Of a stretch of DNA of 29,528 nucleotides, positions 14,005 to 21,509 are shown one piece after another. Origin of the DNA: a virus; IMG/VR virus record IMGVR_UViG_3300042507_002011, positions 1 to 29,528 of that record, one strand, 5' to 3'. The notes under the pieces were generated by a model. It was not told the origin of the DNA. It did no database searches and saw only the letters and a list, made by a program, of their open reading frames with translations. Each line of letters starts with the position of its first letter. Within the stretch, counting starts at the first letter, position 1. Made by a program: the position numbers and the translations under genes.

Positions 14005-14037
14005 AAAGGGCAGGCTCACGGGTATGGCCTGCCCTTT
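14005..14037 (+). terminator. Hairpin terminator after the SSB-like gene
   Basis: AAAGGGCAGGC (14005-14015) and GCCTGCCCTTT (14027-14037) form a perfect 11-bp stem with an 11-base loop. The A-run on the left and T-run on the right make it usable in both directions. It separates the SSB-like gene from the primase-helicase. Confidence 0.85.
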
Positions 14038-14072
14038 AGTTCGCCGCACTAGGGGGGATCGGGTAGCACGGC

Positions 14073-16238
14073 ATGACCGAAGCAGTATCAGAAAACACAA
14101 ACAAAAGCATCACCGAGCATTGCATGAAGCTCGCATTTGCTGTGGGTGGCCGCACGGACACGGCGCTCACGGTCAAGGATTACACGTTCCAGCAGCTCGC
14201 CGCTCGCCTGCGCTCACCAAAGCAGGGCGGTAAGGACGGCAGCTATTACATCCGTGGCGGCGATCTCGTCGCTCCCAAGCGCGCGGATGAAAACCTCCGC
14301 ACAGCTGAACTCCTCATTCTCGACGGCGACAGCCGGATCGACCCCGAAACAGGCGAGATCATCTCTGGCGCGCCTCCGATGCTGGAAGTCGGCGCCGCGC
14401 TCCGCGATATGAATATCGCTTATATCGCTCACACATCGCACAGCTATCGCCCGGTCAATGGTGGCGGTCAGCCGCACTGGAAATATCGCATCGTTATTCC
14501 GGCGCGTCTGAAGTCGCAGAAGGAGCTGGAAGCCTGCGTCCAGTGGACGCTCGCGCAGCTGCACGCACGGGGCGTCTGGCTGGCTGACGTGACCGAGAAC
14601 AGCAAATGGTCGCAGCCGTGGTATCTGCCTCGCGTAGAGCAGCCTGACGCCTTCCTAGCTGATGTGAACGAGGATGGTCATGCCTTCCCGGTCAGCGAGG
14701 CTATGGCGTGGGCGAAGGAGCGGCAGAAGCGCGAACAGGTCGAGCAGTCGATCGTCAGCAATCCTGTTAATCAATCATCCGGCGACATCGACACGTTCAA
14801 CAAGGCGCACAGTCTTGAGTGGGTGCGGTCGAAGCTCGAGAGCCAAGGCTACAAGTTCGTCTTCAAGGACGGCGACAAGTTCCGCTACATCAGGCCGGGT
14901 TCCGAGAGCGGCACTCCCGGCGTCGTCGTGTTTCGTGGCGCTCGAGGAGATTGGTGCGTCTTCTCGCATCACGGTGCCGCAGACCCGCTCTCAAACAAGG
15001 TCAGCGACCCGTTCGATCTCGTCGCAATCTTCGATCACAACGGCGATCGGAAGGCCGCAGCACGGGCTGTCCTGCCGAAGCAGCCGAATATCTCAGAGCA
15101 GCTTGGCATCTTGTCAGGACAACAGCCGGACAAGGCGGATCAAAACCCGATCAAATCTTTGGAGCCAAGCCAGCCCGAACAGCCCAAAAAGCGCGTCAGC
15201 CTCATCATGGCGAACGAGCTAAGGGATGAGCCGATCACATGGCTGATCGACCAGCTCGTCCCGGCCAAAGGCTTCGCGGCTCTCTACGGCAAACCCGGCA
15301 GCTACAAATCCTTCGTCGCGCTCTATCTCGCAGCCATGATCTCGACAGGTCAGGAAGCGTTCGGGCGCGACACAATCCAAGGCGACGTGATCTACGTTGC
15401 CGGCGAAGGCGGTGCTGGTCTCAAACGTCGATGGGATGCCGTCAAACGGCACTACAGCCTGCCAAACGATGCGCGCATCGCGTTCGTCAAGTCGCAGCTC
15501 AATTTACGCAGCACGCTCGAGGACTTAGAGGCATTGGTTGAAGCAATCAATGAACGAAAGCTCAAACCAAGCCTCATCATCATTGACACGCTCGCAAGAG
15601 CCTTCGCAGGCGGCAACGAGAACAGCTCAGAAGACATGGGCGCGTTCATAGCGGTCATGGGAGCCATGCAGGCACGGCTCGATAGCGCCGTGATGATCGT
15701 TCACCATTCAGGCAAGGACGAAGCCAGAGGACAACGCGGCCACAGTTCACTGCTAGGGGCCGTCGATGCCGAGCTAGAGGTCGTCAAGATCAGCGAAGAG
15801 GACAGCCAAGAGCGCGTTGGCAAGCTCACCGTTACCAAGCAGAAGGACGGCGAGGACGGCTTCGAGATCGGCTATGAGATGGTCACGATCCCGCTCTCAG
15901 CGATCGACCCTGAAGCGACATCGCTTGCCGTGCAGCCGATGGATAAGGTCGTCGAGGCACGCCGCAAGGCCGATCCGAACAAGCTCGCGCCCGGTCAAAA
16001 GCTCGTCTTCGATGCTCTCAAACTGGCGATCGAAGAGGCCGGAGAGACGGTCGGATTGGACCGCATACCGCCGCAAAAACGGTGCGTGAAAGTGTCTCTC
16101 TGGCGCGAGTATTACTACCGAATGTCTCCCCACAGCGATGCTGCCAAGAAAAAAGCGTTCATGCGGGCAAAAACCGAAATGCTGGCGCGGGGGACATTTG
16201 GCTGTTGGGCGGAATGGTGTTGGATTACAGAGGGTTAG
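14073..16238 (+). CDS. Primase-helicase fusion (AEP-like primase plus RepA/KaiC-type AAA ATPase)
   Basis: 721 residues. The N-terminal part (about 1-210) shows the archaeo-eukaryotic-primase pattern: LLILDGDS (D84, D86) and HTSHS (120-124), followed by KYRIVIPAR. The C-terminal ATPase has Walker A GKPGSYKS (406-413), GEGG (444-447), Walker B LIIID (501-505) and MIVHHSGK (541-548) as in RepA-type hexameric helicases. It should prime and unwind DNA at the phage fork and is the main replication protein here. GGGGGATC upstream can serve as ribosome site. Its last codons already contain the first GGGGGACAT of the repeat cluster that follows. Confidence 0.85.
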   Translation: MTEAVSENTNKSITEHCMKLAFAVGGRTDTALTVKDYTFQQLAARLRSPKQGGKDGSYYIRGGDLVAPKRADENLRTAELLILDGDSRIDPETGEIISGAPPMLEVGAALRDMNIAYIAHTSHSYRPVNGGGQPHWKYRIVIPARLKSQKELEACVQWTLAQLHARGVWLADVTENSKWSQPWYLPRVEQPDAFLADVNEDGHAFPVSEAMAWAKERQKREQVEQSIVSNPVNQSSGDIDTFNKAHSLEWVRSKLESQGYKFVFKDGDKFRYIRPGSESGTPGVVVFRGARGDWCVFSHHGAADPLSNKVSDPFDLVAIFDHNGDRKAAARAVLPKQPNISEQLGILSGQQPDKADQNPIKSLEPSQPEQPKKRVSLIMANELRDEPITWLIDQLVPAKGFAALYGKPGSYKSFVALYLAAMISTGQEAFGRDTIQGDVIYVAGEGGAGLKRRWDAVKRHYSLPNDARIAFVKSQLNLRSTLEDLEALVEAINERKLKPSLIIIDTLARAFAGGNENSSEDMGAFIAVMGAMQARLDSAVMIVHHSGKDEARGQRGHSSLLGAVDAELEVVKISEEDSQERVGKLTVTKQKDGEDGFEIGYEMVTIPLSAIDPEATSLAVQPMDKVVEARRKADPNKLAPGQKLVFDALKLAIEEAGETVGLDRIPPQKRCVKVSLWREYYYRMSPHSDAAKKKAFMRAKTEMLARGTFGCWAEWCWITEG

Positions 16239-16343
16239 ACGAAAAAGGGACATGGGGGACATTGGGGGACATTGGTGTTTTCCGAAAGATGTCCCTTGGG
16301 GGACATGGGGGACACCACCCTTTAAGGGTGTCCCTATGTCCCC
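16189..16343. repeat. Cluster of GGGGGACA(T/C) repeats in both orientations
   Basis: GGGGGACAT occurs at 16189-16197, 16254-16262, 16264-16272 and 16298-16306; GGGGGACAC at 16307-16315; GGGACAT at 16247-16253. Inverted copies are ATGTCCC (16289-16295), GTGTCCC (16328-16334) and ATGTCCCC (16336-16343). The last part folds into a hairpin around CACCCTTTAAGGGTG (16316-16330). The array begins in the end of the primase-helicase gene and fills the 137-bp gap after it. It resembles iterons or a structured RNA; no spacer regularity like CRISPR is present. Confidence 0.7.
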
Positions 16344-16375
16344 GGATCAATCGAGGCGAGTGAGGAGAAGAGAAG

Positions 16376-16597
16376 ATGCAGTGCGAAACGTGCGTTTTTT
16401 GGAAACGCAAAAACGACATCTTGGGAGCAGGCAGATGCCGTCGATATGCACCGAAGCCGATCAACTGGTTCGTGCCTGACAGCGGCGAGGAAGATGACGC
16501 AGAGCCGACGCCCGAAGCCGTCTGGCCGGAGACTTGGAATGACGATTGGTGCGGCGAGTGGCAAAGCATGTTCGGAGGCAAGAAGTGGGGCGAGTGA
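16376..16597 (+). CDS. Small Cys4 zinc-ribbon-like protein (second copy of the type)
   Basis: 73 residues. Cysteine layout CETCVFW, then GRCRRYAP, then DDWCGEW, as in the protein at 10633. An acidic insert (GEEDDAEPTPEA) separates the halves. A GAGGAGAAGAGAAG ribosome site precedes the ATG. It probably binds zinc; role unknown. It is the first gene after the GGGGGACA cluster and its stop overlaps the next start (TGATG). Confidence 0.75.
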   Translation: MQCETCVFWKRKNDILGAGRCRRYAPKPINWFVPDSGEEDDAEPTPEAVWPETWNDDWCGEWQSMFGGKKWGE

Positions 16598-17136
16598 TGG
16601 AACGGGCGATGACGCCGCTTCCGCTGATCGACAGGACGCCGATCAAGGATGCGCTCGAGCCTGTCGATCGGGTCGCCGGCGAGATGGAAGGCAAGTGGGG
16701 CGTCGGTCGTCTCCCGCGTCTCGTCTCGCCGGAGATGGCGGCGAAGTTCTCGTCCGCCAGAGCCAAGCTCGACGAGGCGATCAGGGCGAACGATCTCGAG
16801 GCTGTCGTCAGCAAGGCTGCGGTCGTGATCCGTGGCTGGCACGCGCTCGATAAGGCTGCGACCGAAGCGGGACACAAGACCTATCCGCAAGGCGTCTGGT
16901 CAACCAAGCACAGAGGCACGACATACACGGTCGTCCTCGATCGGGCTGACGTGAACAAGGTCGCGCACGACAGCAAGGACGCAGGCCATGTCGTGACTTT
17001 GGCAGAGCTGCTGCTAGTGTGGGACGAGTTTCAGGGGAACAGGGTCATCAGCCAAACGAAGAGCCTGTTTCCCGGCGCGACCGTCGAGAAGGTCGGAGGG
17101 ATTGCGGAGCTGGATGATGACATTCCGTGGAATTGA
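16597..17136 (+). CDS. Unknown protein with an SSB-tip-like C-terminus (DDDIPWN)
   Basis: 179 residues from ATG 16597, which overlaps the previous stop. The first 100 residues are helical and charged; about 100-150 is strand-rich (GVWSTKHRGTTYTVVLDRADV). The last seven residues, DDDIPWN, nearly copy the DDDIPF tip by which bacterial SSB recruits replication and repair enzymes. No enzymatic motif was recognised. A link to replisome recruitment is inference. It overlaps the next gene by 20 bases. Confidence 0.7.
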   Translation: MERAMTPLPLIDRTPIKDALEPVDRVAGEMEGKWGVGRLPRLVSPEMAAKFSSARAKLDEAIRANDLEAVVSKAAVVIRGWHALDKAATEAGHKTYPQGVWSTKHRGTTYTVVLDRADVNKVAHDSKDAGHVVTLAELLLVWDEFQGNRVISQTKSLFPGATVEKVGGIAELDDDIPWN

Positions 17137-17320
17137 CGAGAACGAGGCACAGGAGGCCGTAGACAGGCTTCTTGCTGATGTCATGGATGACTACCTAGCA
17201 GAGCCAGAGAAGCCGTCAGTGCGCGTTATAGCCGTGCAGAGCAATGGTCGGCTAAGGACGATCAAGGTGACAGGGAATGTGATTTGGTTCCCGATCAGTG
17301 GGAAGAGGAAAGCGAAGTGA
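17117..17320 (+). CDS. Small hypothetical protein
   Basis: 67 residues from ATG 17117 (ATG 17114 is equally possible), with GCGGAG just upstream. An acidic helix (DENEAQEAVDRLLADVMDD) is followed by a strand-rich basic end (RLRTIKVTGNVIWFP). The stop overlaps the GTG start of the terminase small subunit. No family assigned. Confidence 0.6.
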   Translation: MTFRGIDENEAQEAVDRLLADVMDDYLAEPEKPSVRVIAVQSNGRLRTIKVTGNVIWFPISGKRKAK

Positions 17321-18012
17321 GTGAGGCAGAAGCCAAAAAGAAACCGGGTCCGGCTTCGATCAAGTCGCCCGAACTCATGGAGGAAATCTGTCAGCGCATT
17401 GCAGAAGGCCGATCGGTGAAGAGCATTTGCAATGACGACGACATGCCTTCGTTCGGTTTCGTATGGCGTTGGATCAGCGAAGACGCGGTATTTGAGCACC
17501 GCTACGCGCGCGCGATCCAGCAGCGAGCGTTGAACCACGCAGACGAAATTGCTCAATTATCTCAACAGGTTATCAGCGGTCAGGTTCCACCAGACGCAGC
17601 TCGCGTTGCCATCGACGCAATGAAGTGGACGGCTTCTCGTTTGTTGCCAAAGGTTTATGGCGATAAGCAGATCGTCGAAGCGAACGTCACGCACACACAT
17701 CAGCTGCATCTCGATGCGCTGCGTGCGCTGTCTGCACGTCGATCGGGTAACGATCTCGGGTATATCGACGCACAAGCCATTGATATTACTGGCGATCCAA
17801 CCTTTTCAGGTGAAAGGTTGGGTGCGTCGATGCCGGCGATCGAGGCGGTCCCTGTGCCTGTCGATGCCGCAGACCCCCCCGGCTCCCCCGATGGGGGAGG
17901 GGCGGCGCTGGCGGCGCACCCTTCTACGTCTACGGACGAAAAACCGTCAGACCCCCCTACCCCCGGCAAGCCTAAACGACGCCCCGCCAAAAAATTAAAA
18001 AATAAAAAATGA
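17317..18012 (+). CDS. terS: Terminase small subunit (Sf6-like)
   Basis: 231 residues from GTG 17317, which overlaps the previous stop and has AGAGGA upstream. Residues about 10-60 form the DNA-binding HTH (SPELMEEICQRIAEGRSVKS..., FGFVWRWISED), and about 65-130 the helical oligomerisation core (YARAIQQRALNHADEIAQL). A long Pro/Ser tail ends in a very basic KKLKNKK. It recognises the packaging site and loads the large subunit. It lies 1.4 kb upstream of the large subunit, separated by three genes, which is unusual but seen in related phages. Confidence 0.85.
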   Translation: MSEAEAKKKPGPASIKSPELMEEICQRIAEGRSVKSICNDDDMPSFGFVWRWISEDAVFEHRYARAIQQRALNHADEIAQLSQQVISGQVPPDAARVAIDAMKWTASRLLPKVYGDKQIVEANVTHTHQLHLDALRALSARRSGNDLGYIDAQAIDITGDPTFSGERLGASMPAIEAVPVPVDAADPPGSPDGGGAALAAHPSTSTDEKPSDPPTPGKPKRRPAKKLKNKK

Positions 18013-18344
18013 CGATCAGCTGGTTCAGATACGTCAGACATGCTGACGTTCCCGAATACGCAGCGAACGGATGGACTTACGCGGCGGACCTTGGCCCGAC
18101 GCATGGACTTTGGAGCGTGCTGATGCAATGGTCACGCACGGGAAGCCCGCCGGGTGTAGAGACGGACCATCTGGATGCCGCAGCCGCCGATACCGAAAGC
18201 TCTTGCAGAAGAGACGGTCAATGCTTTGGTGAAGGCGTTGCGGGCGGGGCATCCGAAGAGCGATGCGATCCAGTTGACGGCGAAGAAATTGAACGTCAGC
18301 ACGGGGACGATCTACACGCGCCTGCGTGCGGGCGGACCGATTGA
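18009..18344 (+). CDS. Small protein overlapping the phosphoesterase start
   Basis: 111 residues in frame, starting on the terminase stop (ATGA). The first 50 residues (WFRYVRHADVPEYAANGW..., THGLWSVLMQW) look like a real small phage protein of the kind found beside terminase genes. From 18175 onward it overlaps the phosphoesterase gene by 170 bases and reads like out-of-frame sequence. The natural C-terminus may have been lost or the tail may be neutral. Confidence 0.5.
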   Translation: MTISWFRYVRHADVPEYAANGWTYAADLGPTHGLWSVLMQWSRTGSPPGVETDHLDAAAADTESSCRRDGQCFGEGVAGGASEERCDPVDGEEIERQHGDDLHAPACGRTD

Positions 18345-19227
18345 GCGGTCACATCCTGAGCTTTATCAGCTGTTTTTAGACGAAATCACGCTTGTTCCGC
18401 GTGATGTTGAGTTCTCGCCCGCACCAAAGTTGCGTGTGTCGGTGCGGGCGGGAAGCAACCCTGAGGGCGAGACGATCAGGGTTTGCGCGATCGGTGATGT
18501 GCATGACAGCCCTACGCAGGACAAGGCGCGGTTCAAGTGGTTTGGCCGGCACATTGCGAAGACGAAGCCTGACAAGGTTGTGCAGATCGGTGACTTTGGC
18601 GACTTTCATAGTTGCTCGAGCCATGAGCCGATCGGGTCTCTGAGCGCGGCGATGAAGCCGTCCTACAAGCGCGATCTCGAAAGTTTGGAAGAGGCTTTAG
18701 GACTTATCCACAAGGAAATTTCGGGCAGCGGTATTCATCTGCATGTGGTCGAGGGGAACCATGAGGACCGGGTTTATCGGTTCCAAGACTTGCATCCCGA
18801 AGCTGACGGCATGTTCATTGATGCGTTGCAGGATGTGTTTGCGCGGTATGACTGGCGCGCGAAGCCGTATGGTGAGTTTTTGTTTATCGGTGGCGTCGGG
18901 TTTGTGCATGCGCCGAAGACGATCATGGGGCGGGCTTACAGCGGAAAGAACTCAGAGCAGCAGATTGGGAATGATGCGTTGTTCTCGATCGTGTGGGGTC
19001 ACACGCATCGGGCTGTGTTTAAGCAAGTGCCGAAGATCGGTCCGTCGCAGCACATCGAGGTGTTGAACTTGGGGAGCGCGATGCCGACAGGCTATGTTGC
19101 GCCGTATGCAGGGACGGCGACGACGGGCTGGTCCTATGGCATCTTTGATCTTGAGTTACGCGGCGGTCACATCGTCGGGCATAACTTCATCAGCATGGAT
19201 AGTCTGCGGTCGATGTATGGGGACTGA
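18175..19227 (+). CDS. Calcineurin-like metallophosphoesterase with N-terminal HTH
   Basis: 350 residues. Residues about 10-55 resemble a small helix-turn-helix (SDAIQLTAKKLNVSTGTIYTRL). The phosphoesterase metal motifs follow in order: GDVH (107-110), GDFGD (139-143), GNHED (194-198), H245 and GHTH (275-278). It should hydrolyse phosphomono- or diesters with two metal ions; the substrate is unknown and could be DNA ends, a nucleotide or a cyclic signal. It sits between the two terminase genes, so a packaging-linked or host-signal-degrading role is possible. The start has only a weak ribosome site. Confidence 0.88.
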   Translation: MPQPPIPKALAEETVNALVKALRAGHPKSDAIQLTAKKLNVSTGTIYTRLRAGGPIERSHPELYQLFLDEITLVPRDVEFSPAPKLRVSVRAGSNPEGETIRVCAIGDVHDSPTQDKARFKWFGRHIAKTKPDKVVQIGDFGDFHSCSSHEPIGSLSAAMKPSYKRDLESLEEALGLIHKEISGSGIHLHVVEGNHEDRVYRFQDLHPEADGMFIDALQDVFARYDWRAKPYGEFLFIGGVGFVHAPKTIMGRAYSGKNSEQQIGNDALFSIVWGHTHRAVFKQVPKIGPSQHIEVLNLGSAMPTGYVAPYAGTATTGWSYGIFDLELRGGHIVGHNFISMDSLRSMYGD

Positions 19228-19229
19228 CG

Positions 19230-19442
19230 ATGGATGAGGAAGACGAAGTGGTAATGATTGGTCAGGAGAGCGAGCTGGCGCAGCTTGCTGGCGCGTTGTG
19301 CAATCTGGCAAATCAGGTAGATGTGACGCGGGACGAGGACGCAAGGCTTTACTTGTTGCAGGCGATGGCTGGCATTACCTACATGCTCAACCCGCCGAAG
19401 GGGGAGGTTCATGTCATCGACGGCAGCAAAGGAAAGCGGTAA
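19230..19442 (+). CDS. Small acidic hypothetical protein
   Basis: 70 residues, starting two bases after the phosphoesterase stop with GGGGA upstream. The N-terminus is acidic (MDEEDEVV), the middle helical (SELAQLAGALCNLANQV). It overlaps the terminase large subunit by 32 bases. No family assigned. Confidence 0.65.
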   Translation: MDEEDEVVMIGQESELAQLAGALCNLANQVDVTRDEDARLYLLQAMAGITYMLNPPKGEVHVIDGSKGKR

Positions 19443-20820
19443 CGATTTCGTTGCGTTCATTGAACGGTATGAGCGCGATCCTGTCGGTTTTGTTGAGAAT
19501 GTGTTGGAGGCGAAGCCTCTTCCTTGGCAGAAGGATTTTCTGAGCGCATTGGCGCGTGGCGAGCGTAGGATCAGCGTTCGCGCTGGTCACGGTGTTGGGA
19601 AATCGACGGCGTGTTCGTGGGCTTTGATCTGGCACATGACGACGCGCTACCCGCAGAAGAGCGTCGTGACTGCGCCGACATCAGCACAGCTGTTTGATGC
19701 GCTCTATTCAGAGTTGAAGACATGGATCAACAAGCTGCCGCCAGTGTTGCGCGAGAGCTTTGAGGTCTTTTCCGATCGCGTTGTGTTGAAGGGTGCGCCG
19801 GAGAGTTCGTTTATCTCGGCTAGGACTTCTTCGACGGAGCGGCCCGAGGCTTTGGCTGGTGTCCACTCCGAACACGTTTTGCTGGTGGTGGACGAAGCAT
19901 CAGCCGTTCCTGAGCAGGTTTTCGAGGCGGCGGCGGGTTCGATGTCTGGTCACTCGGCATCGACGATCCTGATTAGCAACCCGACTAGAAATAGCGGATT
20001 GTTTTATAAAACGCATCACGATCTTGCGTCCGATTGGTATCGGATGCACGTCTCTTGTTTGAATATCCCGCTCGTTTCTGCTGACTTCGTTCAGCAGATC
20101 AAGGCGACGTATGGTGAAGACAGCAACGCTTTTCGTATTCGTGTTCTTGGCGAGTTCGCACTTGCCGACGACGACACGCTCATCCCGGCAGAGCTGGTCG
20201 ATGGGGCGATTGGGCGTGACATTGTTGCTGGCGCTAACGATCCTCTTGTTTATGGCCTTGACGTTGCGCGGTTCGGCACTGACAGAACGGCTCTTGTGAA
20301 GCGCAAGGGGAATGTTGTGCTTGACGTGAAGTCGTGGGGCGGTCTCGACACGATGCAAGTTGTCGGCGCGATCGTGAACGAAATGAAAATCGACAACCCT
20401 GACGAGATTTGCGTCGATACGATCGGTCTCGGGTCTGGTGTGGCTGACCGATTGCGCGAGATGGGTTACAACGTGCGAGACGTGAACGTGGCAGAGGCGT
20501 CGGCTATGAACCCGAACGCGAACAAGCTGCGTGATGAATTATGGTTGAGTGTGAAGGATTGGCTGACGACGAGGGCAGTGAAGCTGCCGGCAGACGACCA
20601 GCTGCGGCATGAGCTTGTTGCGCCGCGTTATTCGTTCACATCGAGCGGCAAGGTTCAGGTTGAGAGCAAGGACAGCATGAGAAAGCGTCGTATGCGTTCG
20701 CCTGACTTGGCCGATGCGTTGTGCCTGACGTTTGCGTCTCAAGCTGCGATGGTCGGAGGGCGTGCGCCGAAGTGGATACCCGGTCAGCCTTTGCGCCGTC
20801 ACATCAAAGGCGTGGTCTAG
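19411..20820 (+). CDS. terL: Terminase large subunit
   Basis: 469 residues, with GGGGGAGG just before ATG 19411. ATPase motor: Walker A RAGHGVGKST (57-66), Walker B VLLVVDEAS (156-164), coupling region ISNPTR (188-193). RNase-H-like nuclease: GLDVARFGTD (D284), VDTIGLGSGV (D336) and SPDLADAL (D432/D435). It pumps DNA into the prohead and cuts concatemers. The sequence type is that of P22/Sf6-like headful terminases, fitting the circularly permuted map inferred here. The stop lies just before the capsid-operon promoter. Confidence 0.96.
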   Translation: MSSTAAKESGNDFVAFIERYERDPVGFVENVLEAKPLPWQKDFLSALARGERRISVRAGHGVGKSTACSWALIWHMTTRYPQKSVVTAPTSAQLFDALYSELKTWINKLPPVLRESFEVFSDRVVLKGAPESSFISARTSSTERPEALAGVHSEHVLLVVDEASAVPEQVFEAAAGSMSGHSASTILISNPTRNSGLFYKTHHDLASDWYRMHVSCLNIPLVSADFVQQIKATYGEDSNAFRIRVLGEFALADDDTLIPAELVDGAIGRDIVAGANDPLVYGLDVARFGTDRTALVKRKGNVVLDVKSWGGLDTMQVVGAIVNEMKIDNPDEICVDTIGLGSGVADRLREMGYNVRDVNVAEASAMNPNANKLRDELWLSVKDWLTTRAVKLPADDQLRHELVAPRYSFTSSGKVQVESKDSMRKRRMRSPDLADALCLTFASQAAMVGGRAPKWIPGQPLRRHIKGVV

Positions 20821-20823
20821 TGT

Positions 20824-20852
20824 TTGCGTTGCGGACGCAATCAACGTATTTT
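20824..20852 (+). promoter_or_regulatory. Capsid-operon promoter (TTGCGT - 17 bp - TATTTT) under operator D
   Basis: Operator D (20824-20840) is TTGCGTTGCGGACGCAA, with perfect 6-bp arms TTGCGT/ACGCAA. Its first arm is the -35; TATTTT (20847-20852) follows after 17 bp. A second half-site GGCGCAA (20854-20860) lies 20 bp on, over the downstream edge of the -10. It stands in the 54-bp gap after terL and should start the portal-capsid transcript. Confidence 0.65.
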
Positions 20853-20874
20853 CGGCGCAACTTAGGAGATCAGC

Positions 20875-21030
20875 ATGAAAAAGGTTTGGGACACAAAAGA
20901 CCCGACAAAGTCCGACAAGAAGCTGACGCCGAAGCAGAAGGCGTCTGCGAAGTCGATGGCTGCGAAGGCTGGTCGTCCCTATCCGAACCTCGTTGACAAC
21001 ATGCGTGCCGCGAAAAAGAAGGGCAAGTGA
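20875..21030 (+). CDS. Lysine-rich 51-residue protein
   Basis: First gene after promoter D, with TTAGGAG upstream of ATG 20875. It is extremely basic, with Lys throughout, and has a conserved-looking centre AGRPYPNLVDNMRAA. Small proteins of this pattern occur beside phage portal genes; a DNA-binding or virion role is possible but unproven. The stop overlaps the next start (TGATG). Confidence 0.7.
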   Translation: MKKVWDTKDPTKSDKKLTPKQKASAKSMAAKAGRPYPNLVDNMRAAKKKGK

Positions 21031-21506
21031 TGGCTGAAGAGATGGAAGGCGGCGCTTGTCCGGTCGCTACGCGCGACATCACGATCAATTTGCAGAACCG
21101 TGGCAAGGCGATCGACAAGGCCAACTATGGCCCGATGAACCCGCGTTCGCCTGACGACGAATACTGGCAGCAGATGGCAGCGAAGTGGGACGTGCCTGTC
21201 GAAGAGGCGATGTCGATGCGCTGCGGCAACTGCGCTGCGTTTAACCAGACCGAAAAGATGATGGCCTGCATCGCGCAGGGCCTTGGAGGAGAAGGGCAAG
21301 CTGATGACCCTATGGACACGATTGAAGCTGGCGATCTCGGCTTTTGTGAAATCTTTGACTTCAAATGCGCCGCAGAGCGAACCTGTGACGCATGGATCGT
21401 CGGAGGGCCGATCAAAGACGAAGACGGCGAGGATGACGACGAAGCCGAGGAATACGACGAAAGCGACGAGGGCGAATACGAAGGCGAAGAATACGAAGAG
21501 GGCTAA
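21030..21506 (+). CDS. Cysteine-rich, acidic-tailed phage protein
   Basis: 158 residues from ATG 21030. Residues about 62-120 hold six cysteines (RCGNCAAF, MACI, GFCEIFDFKC, TCDAW) in a layout that may bind a metal or an Fe-S cluster. The last 35 residues are almost all Asp, Glu, Tyr and Gly. I have seen this type in phage head gene clusters; its function is unknown to me. It is three bases from the glycosyltransferase gene. Confidence 0.7.
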   Translation: MAEEMEGGACPVATRDITINLQNRGKAIDKANYGPMNPRSPDDEYWQQMAAKWDVPVEEAMSMRCGNCAAFNQTEKMMACIAQGLGGEGQADDPMDTIEAGDLGFCEIFDFKCAAERTCDAWIVGGPIKDEDGEDDDEAEEYDESDEGEYEGEEYEEG

Positions 21507-21509
21507 GTC

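Noticed and set aside
16189-16343. CRISPR-like array
   Set aside because: Units are nine bases, occur in both orientations, and have no regular spacers.
18704-18712. Second exact DnaA box, TTATCCACA
   Set aside because: It lies inside the phosphoesterase coding sequence with no companion boxes or AT-rich stretch.
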